Positions 16,772 through 24,911 of a stretch of DNA of 30,802 nt are shown piece by piece. Below the pieces are notes generated by a model. That model was not told where the DNA came from. It worked only from the letters and a program-made list of their open reading frames with translations, and searched no databases. The translations under genes and the position numbers were made by a program. Position 1 is the stretch's first letter. Each line of letters starts with the position of its first letter. Origin of the DNA: JABDCI01 sp964475835 (GTDB lineage: Bacteria; Verrucomicrobiota; Verrucomicrobiia; JABWAM01); the NCBI GenBank assembly GCA_964475835.1, contig CAYYYL010000033.1:1-30802 (forward strand), written 5' to 3'.

Positions 16772-18400
16772 TTAAGAATTTCCAGCCAACTCCAGCTCCA
16801 TCTGCCCCTGCTTTGGTGGCGCTTTGGGCAGATTCTCGACTTGCAACGAGTAATCGTCATGGCCCCACTCACAACGAGAGAGGATCGCCTTGGGAATCTT
16901 TTTCACCGTCAGATTCGCATAGCCATCCTTGCGGCCGCGAAAAGAGGAACAGACCACCAATAGACTGCGCTCTGTGCCGACCTCATCGCTGAGTGCTTGA
17001 AGTTGTTCGTGATTCAGGTTCGCCGTGGTGACGTAGAGAAAATCTCGCTCAGTGGAAAGGCCGTGCTGCCAATAGATCGTATCGCTCGGCGCATAGGTAA
17101 AACCTTCCAATTTGCACACCGCCTGGGCCAGCATGACAGCGTTGAATTCCTTGCTAATGACCCAATTGCCCCACTTATCCTTTTCGAGTAGGGATGGTGC
17201 AAGTCGGTAATAACGGAAACCACCACCGCCTTTCCATACGACCGCTTCGGTGATGCCTCCTGGGTCAGTGCCATCAATCACCTTTTTGAGCCGGGGAAGA
17301 ATGTGTGTGTGACAATGCTCACCCAGTTCCACCATGATCCAGCGTCGCCCCATCTTGTGGGCCACCGCACCTGTCGTACCCGAACCGGCGAAAGAGTCGA
17401 GCACCCAGTCGCCCGGGTTGCTCGCAAGCGTCAGAATCCTTTGGAGAAGCTTTTCCGGTTTGGGAGTCTGAAAGACATCCGGTTGGTCACCAAACATCGC
17501 TTTTAGATCGATGCTTGCTTCCTTGTTGCTTCCAGCTTCCTCATGAGTCCACCAGGTATTCGCTGTAAGGCCATCCTCCATTTCAGCGATGAACTTCTTG
17601 AGCATCGGGCGTCCTTCTCCGCTCTTTCCAAACGTAATTCTTCCATCTTTTAGCCAGGCGAGATATTGCTGTTCGTTGCAGCGCCAATACCGACCCTTTG
17701 GTGGAAGGAAAGTTTCCCCCTTTGTGCCTGTGATGGGAAACTGGCCTGCAGAGTAGAACTTTCCGGCAGAAAGATTCTCGGCTTTCCATGGCCCGCGCGG
17801 GTCATTGTCCGGGTTACTGAACTTTTGAATTTGTTCCTCAGTGCGGGGAAGTTTTCCAACTTTGAACGCCTCGCTTTCCTTGGCGTAAACCAAAACGTGG
17901 TCATGGGTATTCGAAATGTGTTTTGCCGTTTGGTTGGAAGTATAGGCTTTTTGCCAGACAACATTTGCTACGAAGTTTCTTCTGCCAAAAATTTCATCGC
18001 AAAGGATTCGGAGGTAATGACACTCGTTGTCATCAATCGTGATCCACAGTGACCCATCATCCAACAATAAGTTCCGAAGCAGCTCAAGCCTATCGCGCAT
18101 CAATGACAACCAAATGGAGTGCTCAAGTCCATCATCGTAATGCTCGAACGCGCTGCCAGTGTTGTAAGGCGGGTCAATGAAGATGCACTTGATCTTGCCA
18201 GTGAACTCCTGTTCGAGCGCTTTGAGGGCGAGGAGATTGTCCCCGAAGATGAGGCGGTTATCGAATCGGTCGTTGCCCGTAACTTGGTGCAATGCGTGGT
18301 AGGACTTGACTGGATCTTCCAGTAAAATGCGCGGCTCCAGCTTGGGGCGGTTTTCCTTCCCAATCCATGTCAGTTCGAGTTTTTGCTTCTTATAGTTCAT
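16772..18400 (-). CDS. mod: Type III-like adenine-N6 DNA methyltransferase (Mod)
   Basis: A 542-residue beta-class methyltransferase. Catalytic motif IV 'DPPY' (76-79, in 'IFIDPPYNTGS') precedes a target-recognition region (about 150-300), and the AdoMet-binding 'DSFAGSGTT' (335-343) follows. This IV-TRD-I order is typical of type III Mod. 'DGSLWITIDDNE' (about 115-126) is the expected motif following IV. An additional C-terminal domain of about 150 residues follows motif I. It starts in an ATGA overlap with the OLD-like gene (18397-18400). It would protect host DNA and, with Res, define the recognition site, which cannot be read from sequence. Confidence 0.92.
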   Translation of the reverse strand: MNYKKQKLELTWIGKENRPKLEPRILLEDPVKSYHALHQVTGNDRFDNRLIFGDNLLALKALEQEFTGKIKCIFIDPPYNTGSAFEHYDDGLEHSIWLSLMRDRLELLRNLLLDDGSLWITIDDNECHYLRILCDEIFGRRNFVANVVWQKAYTSNQTAKHISNTHDHVLVYAKESEAFKVGKLPRTEEQIQKFSNPDNDPRGPWKAENLSAGKFYSAGQFPITGTKGETFLPPKGRYWRCNEQQYLAWLKDGRITFGKSGEGRPMLKKFIAEMEDGLTANTWWTHEEAGSNKEASIDLKAMFGDQPDVFQTPKPEKLLQRILTLASNPGDWVLDSFAGSGTTGAVAHKMGRRWIMVELGEHCHTHILPRLKKVIDGTDPGGITEAVVWKGGGGFRYYRLAPSLLEKDKWGNWVISKEFNAVMLAQAVCKLEGFTYAPSDTIYWQHGLSTERDFLYVTTANLNHEQLQALSDEVGTERSLLVVCSSFRGRKDGYANLTVKKIPKAILSRCEWGHDDYSLQVENLPKAPPKQGQMELELAGNS

Positions 18401-20004
18401 TCAGCTTGGGCTTTGTGCGCACGCGTCCAGCACTGCTGCAATGCCTGGAAGTGAAGCTGCATATCAGACTCGAACTGTTCTTTCGTGATTTCCTTGGCCA
18501 CTTTTTTAGCGAGATTGCGCTTCTGGTGTGATTTGAGCTTTTCGTCGGTCTTCCACGGCTTCGGGTAATAAGACTCTAATTGAGTCACTGGTAGTTCAAT
18601 AAACTGCCCATTCTTTACCAACTTTGGATTCCGTGCTTTGAAAAGCCGAAAACTCTCGGCTTTTTCCTGGGTGGGAGCATCGCAAACAACGATAAGTCGA
18701 TCACGGTAAACAGCATTTCCATATAGCGGTTTGAAAACGAGGTTTAGCGCTTCCATGTTCGATTCAATGCGCTCGTGGTCACCTTGTGCAGAAACAACTT
18801 GGATCGTCAACTGATCCGCATAAAACCTAGCAATAATCCTGTCCAACAAATCCTTTTCGCTTTGTCCTTCGACGAGCAGAAAGTTCGATGGAAGCAATAG
18901 ATCTCCTGGGCTGCCGCCGAGAAGATTATAGACGACATCAAACTTGAGATTGCCGGAGACAGGGATAATTGCCGTGTTTCGATCAGTTTTTTCCACACAA
19001 AAAATTGTCTGTTTTGAATGGTCATCCGCAATCAATACAGATGAATGAGTCGTGATGAACACCTGGTCTACGGAAGCTGTAAGTTCTAATAATGCATTTT
19101 TAAGCTGTCTTTGTGCTGTCGGATGTAGATGGAGTTCCGCTTCATCAATAAAGAAGATAAACTCTCGCCCAAGAGCATCTTCACGTCGAAAATCCGCGTG
19201 AGTTTTGATGATCGCCAACATCAGCGCGCGCTGCATTCCATCGCCTTTTTCCTCCGCTCTTGTTTCGACTCCATCATCCACACGCGTTTCGTAGTTCTTT
19301 AAGAACTCTTCAATTGAAGGCTCCTCGATTCGAAACAGAACCTTTGCACAGTCCGGAAACTGCAGAGCTAGGTGTCCACGCACCTTTTCGCTTAGCTCGT
19401 CTAAAGTATGGCGAACGCCTGAACTTGGCCCTTGAAAGAACTTATCAAAAGCTTCATGGAATTGAGCATAAGCTGGATCTTTCGACAATTTCTCCGCAAT
19501 GACGGCACTCAGCATTTGTTCGATCGGCGTGTTCTTCTTATAAGCGGAAACTTCTTTTAGGTTTTTCGTCGTTTCAACAAATTCGAACCGGGGAATGCAG
19601 TTGTTAAATGCGCTATCAGTTCCGGTAGGCTGCTTCTTCCATTGACCTGAGGATGGGTGAAGCAGTAATCGGTCCTTTGGGGATGAAGAAGATCTGCGAA
19701 TCCGCATTGTATCAGCTTGCCCAACGATATTTCGTAACTTGGTTTGATTGTCCTCATTTGTAATGCGCGAAATTCCTTCCTGTACTCCCGAAAATTCGAT
19801 CTCTACCGAGACTTCGTCATTCTTTGCGTCAACGTGGCGAATTTCATTAATATCGCCCTTCCCAAGGTAAAACCATTCGATCGCTTCAAATAAATTGGTC
19901 TTACCGTGATTGTTTTGTCCGACAAACACATTGAACGATGACGCTTCAAGGACGACATTCCTTAACGAACGGTAATTCGCGATCGTGATGGTCTTAATCT
20001 TCAT
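18397..20004 (-). CDS. OLD-like ATPase/TOPRIM protein
   Basis: A 535-residue protein of the overcoming-lysogeny-defect type. The ABC-type N-terminal ATPase has 'GQNNHGKTN' (29-37), a signature-like 'EKGDGMQRALMLAI' (about 252-265), Walker B 'FFIDEAELHLHP' (284-295) and H-loop 'FITTHSS' (about 316-322). A C-terminal TOPRIM-like region follows, with the catalytic glutamate in 'FLLVEGQSEKD' (E379) and 'LIVVCDAPTQE' (D442). The usual second aspartate of DxD is replaced here by Pro. OLD nucleases act in phage defence alone or with helicase partners. Here the gene overlaps both neighbours by 11 and 4 bp, so it belongs to the restriction-like operon. Confidence 0.88.
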   Translation of the reverse strand: MKIKTITIANYRSLRNVVLEASSFNVFVGQNNHGKTNLFEAIEWFYLGKGDINEIRHVDAKNDEVSVEIEFSGVQEGISRITNEDNQTKLRNIVGQADTMRIRRSSSSPKDRLLLHPSSGQWKKQPTGTDSAFNNCIPRFEFVETTKNLKEVSAYKKNTPIEQMLSAVIAEKLSKDPAYAQFHEAFDKFFQGPSSGVRHTLDELSEKVRGHLALQFPDCAKVLFRIEEPSIEEFLKNYETRVDDGVETRAEEKGDGMQRALMLAIIKTHADFRREDALGREFIFFIDEAELHLHPTAQRQLKNALLELTASVDQVFITTHSSVLIADDHSKQTIFCVEKTDRNTAIIPVSGNLKFDVVYNLLGGSPGDLLLPSNFLLVEGQSEKDLLDRIIARFYADQLTIQVVSAQGDHERIESNMEALNLVFKPLYGNAVYRDRLIVVCDAPTQEKAESFRLFKARNPKLVKNGQFIELPVTQLESYYPKPWKTDEKLKSHQKRNLAKKVAKEITKEQFESDMQLHFQALQQCWTRAHKAQAE

Positions 20005-21274
20005 GATCAGGATTGCCCATCGCCTCCAAAGCCTTCAATTCTAAGCCTTCGATTTCTTGCAGTGTCTTTCCTGCAATACCTTGAAGATCCCCATACATGC
20101 CAACGGTCGCGCCCATCACACGCTCGATCTGCTCATCGCGTTTAGCCCATTGCTTCATAATGACTTTTCTCTCTTTATCGAGATCTTCACGCATTGAGGA
20201 AAATGCTTCTACGATTGCTTGGACGCGCTGCCTGAATCTAGGCCCCGTAAGGTACTGGTAAACGATTTCCATTTTTGTCTCTTGTCCTTCTTTTGCCTGG
20301 CGAGCACACGCGACTTCGATCAGGGTTTGGCGGATCGAAATTGCAACGGGGAGCACCACACGGGGGTGTACGGCCCACACGCCCTCCACAAGATCGAAAG
20401 CCTCGACATCTTTGGGAAGAGCACGGCTCACGATAACTGCGATTTCCGCACCGGCGCTACGTTGATCATCACGAAGCTTTGCAAGCCAACCATCGCTCCA
20501 GTTTTTAGTTCGCTTCGATTCCCACAGGATCGTCCCACAATTTTGGCCAAGAGGACCGTTCACACGATGTAATACGTCGCCTCCGTACTCACCTTTCGGA
20601 ACCGGTTCAATAATATCGTGGGGAAACTTTGCCTTTAACAAGGATTCCAACTCCACTTCTTGAACCTCTCCTTGGAGTTGCTGCGAACCTTGTTCCGCTT
20701 TACGCCGCAGTTCTTCGATTTGTTTCTGCATCGAGGAAATGGTTTGCTCTTTTTCTGCAACTTTGAGCTTGAGTTGCTCTTCAACTTCTTTTTTTGCCTG
20801 ATCACGCACGCCAGAAAGTCCTTGCTGAACGCGCTTCTCGACCGTCAGTTCCAATTCCCGCTTGGCGTCATCCAGTTCTCGTTGCTTTTTAAGCAAATCG
20901 GCTTGCGCTTTTTGCGCTTCCGCGAGTTTCTGATCGCGTTGGGTAAGAACCTCTTTTAGTTCAAGAATCTCTTTGCCCTTTTGCTCCAGATCGTTTCCTA
21001 AAATGACCTTTGCCTTTTGAGCTTCCTCAGCGGCAATCTTCGCACGCTCCTGTTTCATCTTTTCGGCAACCTGTTCATCGAGAGTCGTTTTCGCTTTCGT
21101 GAGCGCTTCCTCGCGACCGCGAAGTGCGTTTTCACGTTTGGCGTAATCAGAATCCTTCTGGGCAAGGCGTTTTTCAAACTCCTGTCGAGTCGATTCAATT
21201 AACGGCGCCGCAAGCGATTCAGTGAGTTTGATCTCACTTTTGCATTTCGGACAAATGATGGTGGGTTCCGCCAT
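19994..21274 (-). CDS. DUF2130 coiled-coil protein, putative PD-(D/E)xK nuclease
   Basis: A 426-residue protein. The ATG at 21274 is preferred to the upstream frame start at 21376: GAAAGGA precedes it, the protein then begins with the family's 'IICPKCKSEI' motif (one CxxC, residues 8-11), and the upstream part overlaps the SNF2 gene. Residues about 28-204 are a long Glu/Lys/Gln coiled coil. The C-terminal DUF2130 domain has 'GGDVLHRV' (D233) and 'TILWESKRTKNWS' (E252, K254), a good match to a PD-(D/E)xK active site, then 'LRDDQRSAGAEIAVIVS'. DUF2130 has been linked to the restriction-nuclease fold. Its partner here is the SNF2 helicase 16 bp upstream and the OLD-like ATPase that it overlaps. 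Confidence 0.85.
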   Translation of the reverse strand: MAEPTIICPKCKSEIKLTESLAAPLIESTRQEFEKRLAQKDSDYAKRENALRGREEALTKAKTTLDEQVAEKMKQERAKIAAEEAQKAKVILGNDLEQKGKEILELKEVLTQRDQKLAEAQKAQADLLKKQRELDDAKRELELTVEKRVQQGLSGVRDQAKKEVEEQLKLKVAEKEQTISSMQKQIEELRRKAEQGSQQLQGEVQEVELESLLKAKFPHDIIEPVPKGEYGGDVLHRVNGPLGQNCGTILWESKRTKNWSDGWLAKLRDDQRSAGAEIAVIVSRALPKDVEAFDLVEGVWAVHPRVVLPVAISIRQTLIEVACARQAKEGQETKMEIVYQYLTGPRFRQRVQAIVEAFSSMREDLDKERKVIMKQWAKRDEQIERVMGATVGMYGDLQGIAGKTLQEIEGLELKALEAMGNPDHED

Positions 21275-21290
21275 AATTCCTTTCAGATGT

Positions 21291-24143
21291 TCAGTTGGCT
21301 TTAACCAAGCTCCAACGAACGGAGAATAGATTGTTGCAGGTGATTCGCTGTTGAAGCTTTCCTTCAATCCCCGCAATTAGCCGTTCGCGATTCTTGTCGA
21401 CCTCATCCTGGGCGTCGAACAAAGTACGTCGCTTTTGACTGCGCTGTGACTCCAATGCTTTGATCTGCTTCTGACCCGCCAGTTTTTGTTCGAGCGTCAG
21501 AGCACCAATGGCGGCGCGGCGAGTTTCTTTAATCTGCCGGTCGAGTTCCTTGATTTCGCGTTCAAGGCCAAGTTTCAGGTCGTCCGCCCAACTTTCCAAT
21601 TTATCTGCCTCCGCCTCAAAAAATTGTGCATTGCGTTCGGAAATTTTGCGTTGAATGGCCGCTTGTCGGTTTTGTGCAATTTCGGTCAACTGGTCGGAAG
21701 GAATATCGAGCACGGCAGTTCCAGTTTTACCCGATAGTGTGAGTAAACGCCGCGCGGCTTCCTCATCCAATACCTGTCCGGCATCCGTACTGGCTGCGAA
21801 TATTAAATGGTCTTCGGCTTGATCAAGGGATTCGACGGTAAAAAGCGAGAGCGTTAACCAACCCGATTTGCCGACTAGCGGCTCCAGGACCGAAACTTTG
21901 CCAGCATGCGCCCCGTAATCGAAGTGGACCTCTGCCGTAGGCAAGTCGCGGTTTTTGGCTTGCGCTACAATTGCTTCCGCCAACGGGTGACCAAGGCGGT
22001 ACAGGTGCGCCTCACCGGAACGGCGTGGGAGTTCATAAAGCCCGAGCGGTATGTCGCCAGAGAAGGGACAGGAATTCAGCCGAAAGGAAGAGTCGTCGAG
22101 GAACTCGGCGTGCTCTTGCAGCTCGTATCGAGAAAGCTGGATGAGCAGACGTTCATAGCGGTTCAGGAATGCCTTGGAAGTCTGATCGCTGACCTTGAGT
22201 TTTTCGCGAACTTCATCATCGAAGTTTTCGAGCAACTTTCGGCGAGTCTGGCTCATCGCTTCGTTAATTTCCAAATTCAATTCGAGTTGGAGTTGGTCAA
22301 AAGCGACTTTGATTTCGTCGTGTTTGCGGCAGCGCTGATAGATGTCGTTGATGCGCTTTTCGAAGTCTACGCCGCTCTCAATCGCACCAAGCACCTCGTC
22401 GCTTGAACCGAATACACCTTCAAACAACTTAAATTTTTCGGAGAGAAGTTCGTAGACGCGCTGATCGGCTGCATTCTTTCGGTTCAGAAAATTGACGACA
22501 ACCACGTCGTGTTTCTGGCCGTAACGGTGGCAACGGCCAATTCGCTGCTCGATACGTTGAGGGTTCCAAGGCAAATCGTAGTTCACCAGAAGTGAACAGA
22601 ATTGCAGATTGATTCCCTCCGCACCTGCTTCTGTGGCAATCATGATTCGCCCCTTTTCACGGAAATAATCGACCAGCGCGGAGCGCATGTCCGCCGATTT
22701 GGAACCGGTGACACGATCAGTACCTTGATGTTTCTCCAGCCATACTGCGTAAATCGCTTTCGATTGGTCATCCGTATTCGAACCGTTGAACAGAACGATG
22801 CCATCTTTAAAGGGACTATCGGCGAGCACGCGGAGCAGATAATTTTGTGTGCGACGCGATTCAGTAAAGATGATGGCCTTCTCCGCGGCTCCGAGCTCAG
22901 AAGCCTTCTTAAAAGCGACCGCCAAAGCTTTCACGAGGGCTTTGCCTTTGGCGTTTTGCTGAATCGAAGTGGCTAATTTGGCGAACTCATCGAGGTCCGC
23001 AATTTCGGCTTGGATCGCAGCGCGATCCGCCTCGGAAAGCGGTTCGGCGGGCTCTTCTTCAGTCCACTCCTCAGCGGTTTCGTCCAAAGCTTCATAGTCC
23101 TTGTCGAGTTCCTCCTCGAGGGATTCGGATTGCTCTTGTTTTTTCAGCTTGGTTTTGAGGCGTTCGGAGATCGACGCGAGTGCGCCTGCAATCGCAAAAG
23201 TGGATGACGCGAGAAGCTTTCGTAATACAAGCGTCATCAATGATCGTTGACTGCTAGGAAGCGCCTGCAGGTTGGGCCTACGCAAATATTCTGAAACAAG
23301 CTCGTAGAGCTGATCTTCGCTTTCCTCCGGCGTGAACTCCTCTAGAATTGAATGTCGCTTCGTGAAGGGCACGTAAGCTGTGACCTGCCGACGCAACGTG
23401 CGATGGCAAATCGGCTTCAGTCGTTCCTTCAGCGTTTTAAAAACCTGCTCTTGTGTGAGATTTGCAAATTGTTCACGAAAACTCTTAAGATCCCCGAAGG
23501 AATGCTCGTCGATGAAGCTGACGAGGCCAAAGAGTTCAAGCAATGAATTTTGCAGGGGCGTCGCCGTCAGAAGTAGCTTATGCTTATTGGCAAGTGCTAG
23601 CTTGAGGGTGTTGGCGATGACATTCGACGGTTTGTAGACATTGCGCAGTCGATGTGCTTCGTCCATCACCACGAGATCCCAAGCAGTATTCGCAATATCA
23701 GCGGACTTGTTTCGCGCAAATTGATAAGAGCAGATGATGATGTCGTCCGATTCAAAGGGACGGAAATTTCCTTCCTTAATGCCCGCGTTATAGGATTTCG
23801 TTTCCAGAATGCGACAAGGCAGAAAGAACTTCTCCGTCAGTTCCTGATGCCACTGCTTTCGAAGATTCGAGGGCACGATCACCAGAACGCGACGCTTTCG
23901 TTCCGCCCATTTTTGAGAAAGGACCAGACCGGCCTCAATGGTTTTCCCCAAGCCAACTTCGTCAGCCAATAAAGCACCTTTGGAAAGGGGTGAATTAAAG
24001 GCGAACAAAGCGGCATCAACCTGGTGGGGGTTCAGATCTACTTGAGCACCTGCGACGGCAGCTGCAAGCTTTTCGACACTGTCCGAAGGGCAGCGTTTCG
24101 ATAGCTCGTGCGCAAAATATTTCGCATGATAAGCGGTGCTCAT
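21291..24143 (-). CDS. SNF2/RapA-like helicase of the defence operon
   Basis: A 950-residue SWI2/SNF2 ATPase and first gene of the six-gene operon. Motif I is 'LADEVGLGKTIEAG' (59-72), the DEAH box is 'VVMDEAHRLRN' (158-168), motif III is 'LLTATPLQNS' (191-200), and a second RecA domain has 'ATEAGAEGINLQF' and motif VI 'QRIEQRIGRCHRYGQ' (about 528-542). An acidic insertion (about 325-375, rich in Glu) lies between the lobes. The last 120 residues are a coiled coil ('EREIKELDRQIKETRR'). The architecture resembles RapA-like remodellers found in defence loci, including the DISARM DrmD type, but no DISARM drmA/B/C genes are present. It probably translocates on double-stranded DNA to expose or sense foreign DNA. 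Confidence 0.9.
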   Translation of the reverse strand: MSTAYHAKYFAHELSKRCPSDSVEKLAAAVAGAQVDLNPHQVDAALFAFNSPLSKGALLADEVGLGKTIEAGLVLSQKWAERKRRVLVIVPSNLRKQWHQELTEKFFLPCRILETKSYNAGIKEGNFRPFESDDIIICSYQFARNKSADIANTAWDLVVMDEAHRLRNVYKPSNVIANTLKLALANKHKLLLTATPLQNSLLELFGLVSFIDEHSFGDLKSFREQFANLTQEQVFKTLKERLKPICHRTLRRQVTAYVPFTKRHSILEEFTPEESEDQLYELVSEYLRRPNLQALPSSQRSLMTLVLRKLLASSTFAIAGALASISERLKTKLKKQEQSESLEEELDKDYEALDETAEEWTEEEPAEPLSEADRAAIQAEIADLDEFAKLATSIQQNAKGKALVKALAVAFKKASELGAAEKAIIFTESRRTQNYLLRVLADSPFKDGIVLFNGSNTDDQSKAIYAVWLEKHQGTDRVTGSKSADMRSALVDYFREKGRIMIATEAGAEGINLQFCSLLVNYDLPWNPQRIEQRIGRCHRYGQKHDVVVVNFLNRKNAADQRVYELLSEKFKLFEGVFGSSDEVLGAIESGVDFEKRINDIYQRCRKHDEIKVAFDQLQLELNLEINEAMSQTRRKLLENFDDEVREKLKVSDQTSKAFLNRYERLLIQLSRYELQEHAEFLDDSSFRLNSCPFSGDIPLGLYELPRRSGEAHLYRLGHPLAEAIVAQAKNRDLPTAEVHFDYGAHAGKVSVLEPLVGKSGWLTLSLFTVESLDQAEDHLIFAASTDAGQVLDEEAARRLLTLSGKTGTAVLDIPSDQLTEIAQNRQAAIQRKISERNAQFFEAEADKLESWADDLKLGLEREIKELDRQIKETRRAAIGALTLEQKLAGQKQIKALESQRSQKRRTLFDAQDEVDKNRERLIAGIEGKLQQRITCNNLFSVRWSLVKAN

Positions 24144-24235
24144 GAGCGGCCATTCATAGCCTAAAAGTTTTTATCCGACCAGCACAGAGGGGCAGTGTAT
24201 AAGTTTCAACAAAAGCACAAATATTACTCAAAAAT

Positions 24236-24253
24236 TGTTCCTTCTGAGGAACA
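24236..24253. promoter_or_regulatory. Perfect dyad in the SNF2/24367 divergent region
   Basis: TGTTCCTTCTGAGGAACA has perfect 7-bp arms (24236-24242 and 24247-24253) around TCTG. It lies in the 223-bp divergent gap between the SNF2 gene (starts 24143, minus) and the small plus-strand gene (24367). It shares the TGTTC-N8-GAACA format and the left half ATTGTTCCT with the dyad at 4013-4030. It is a candidate operator for both divergent units. No confident -10/-35 pair could be placed. Confidence 0.55.
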
Positions 24254-24366
24254 GGTATCTTGCCAATCTGTGGTTGAATTACTTCTGCACGGGATTTTGG
24301 TGGATTATGTGTCTTTCAAAATGTCCTGTGTCCAATCAAAAAAGGAAATTCATGTTGAAAGGTAGA

Positions 24367-24750
24367 ATGAAAACACAAGATAAGGGCTCGGGGGTAGAAA
24401 ATGACAACGAGGGGCAGGGGCAGTTCAAGGAGAACCCCAAGGTGAATGAGAAAATTGATGCCTATATTCAAAACAATCCCAAGCATTGGGACTACATTCA
24501 GAAGATGCCTCGGGAGCGTTTGGAACGGGCATTTGTCTTGAGTGCAGTCGGTCAAATCGATCGCCGACAGAGGATGGCTGCCGGGATTATGAATAAACTG
24601 GATCAAAATCCCGAACTGAAGTCAGCATATGAGACCCTGGTAAAACACCTTCCTGAGGAAAAGTGGGAAAAAACCATGATCTCCATTGTAAACCGGACGA
24701 TGCGAAGCCTCGTTCCACGCGAAGGACGTTTCAACGCGACTTCCGTTTAG
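24367..24750 (+). CDS. Unrecognised small soluble protein, element-encoded
   Basis: The reading frame is open from 24235, but the ATG at 24367 is preceded by a GAAAGG element and starts the compositionally normal part, giving 127 residues. It begins with a Gly/Asn/Lys-rich polar segment (1-25), then an all-helical domain with 'NPKHWDYIQKMPRERLERAFVL' split by turns (about 38-60) and 'LPEEKWEKTMISIVNRTMR' (about 92-110). There is no signal peptide, membrane segment or known motif. It is divergent from the defence operon and shares its dyad-bearing promoter region, so it may belong to the mobile element. A regulatory role is possible, but nothing in the sequence shows it. Confidence 0.6.
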   Translation: MKTQDKGSGVENDNEGQGQFKENPKVNEKIDAYIQNNPKHWDYIQKMPRERLERAFVLSAVGQIDRRQRMAAGIMNKLDQNPELKSAYETLVKHLPEEKWEKTMISIVNRTMRSLVPREGRFNATSV

Positions 24751-24767
24751 AAGGGGGGCAGACCAAA

Positions 24768-24832
24768 CAGTCGAAGACTTTGGAATTTTCCACTCCGTGC
24801 GGCGTCGTGGAAAAAACCGAAGACTTCGACTG
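24768..24832. repeat. Nested inverted repeat after the 24367 gene
   Basis: The outer arms CAGTCGAAG (24768-24776) and CTTCGACTG (24824-24832) enclose inner arms TTTTCCAC (24786-24793) and GTGGAAAA (24807-24814), all perfect. The core is GC-rich. The structure begins 18 bp after the stop at 24750 and has no downstream T-run, so it is not a standard terminator. It may be a cruciform, a recombination hairpin or an mRNA 3'-end structure. Confidence 0.55.
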
Positions 24833-24850
24833 GAAAGCCTGAATCAAAAC

Positions 24851-24890
24851 GATGTCACCGTGTCGAGCTTTCGGCTCTCGCGGTCACATC
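24851..24890. repeat. 40-nt imperfect hairpin
   Basis: GATGTcACCG at 24851-24860 pairs with CGGTcACATC at 24881-24890 (one C-C mismatch), and GAGC (24865-24868) pairs with GCTC (24874-24877) around a 5-nt loop. It lies 21 bp beyond the stop of the cassette-like gene at 24912 (minus strand) and just right of the nested repeat. It may end transcription of the cassette genes or mark the array boundary. No attC core bases (RYYYAAC/GTTRRRY) flank it. Confidence 0.45.
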
Positions 24891-24911
24891 GAGGGGGGGA
24901 GAAGATTTACG

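Noticed and set aside
15721..16872. Longer RhuM starting at 16872
   Set aside because: The extra 37 residues overlap the 3' end of mod and are Arg/Cys/Trp-rich, unlike the family. The start at 16761 gives the usual RhuM N-terminus.
19994..21376. Longer form of the DUF2130 protein starting at 21376
   Set aside because: The extra 34 residues overlap the SNF2 3' end in another frame. The ATG at 21274 has a good ribosome-binding site and starts the conserved CPKC motif.
21291..24143. DISARM assignment from the SNF2 helicase plus methyltransferase
   Set aside because: The SNF2 gene resembles DrmD in type, but no drmA, drmB or drmC homologue is present, and the methyltransferase is a type III Mod paired with Res.
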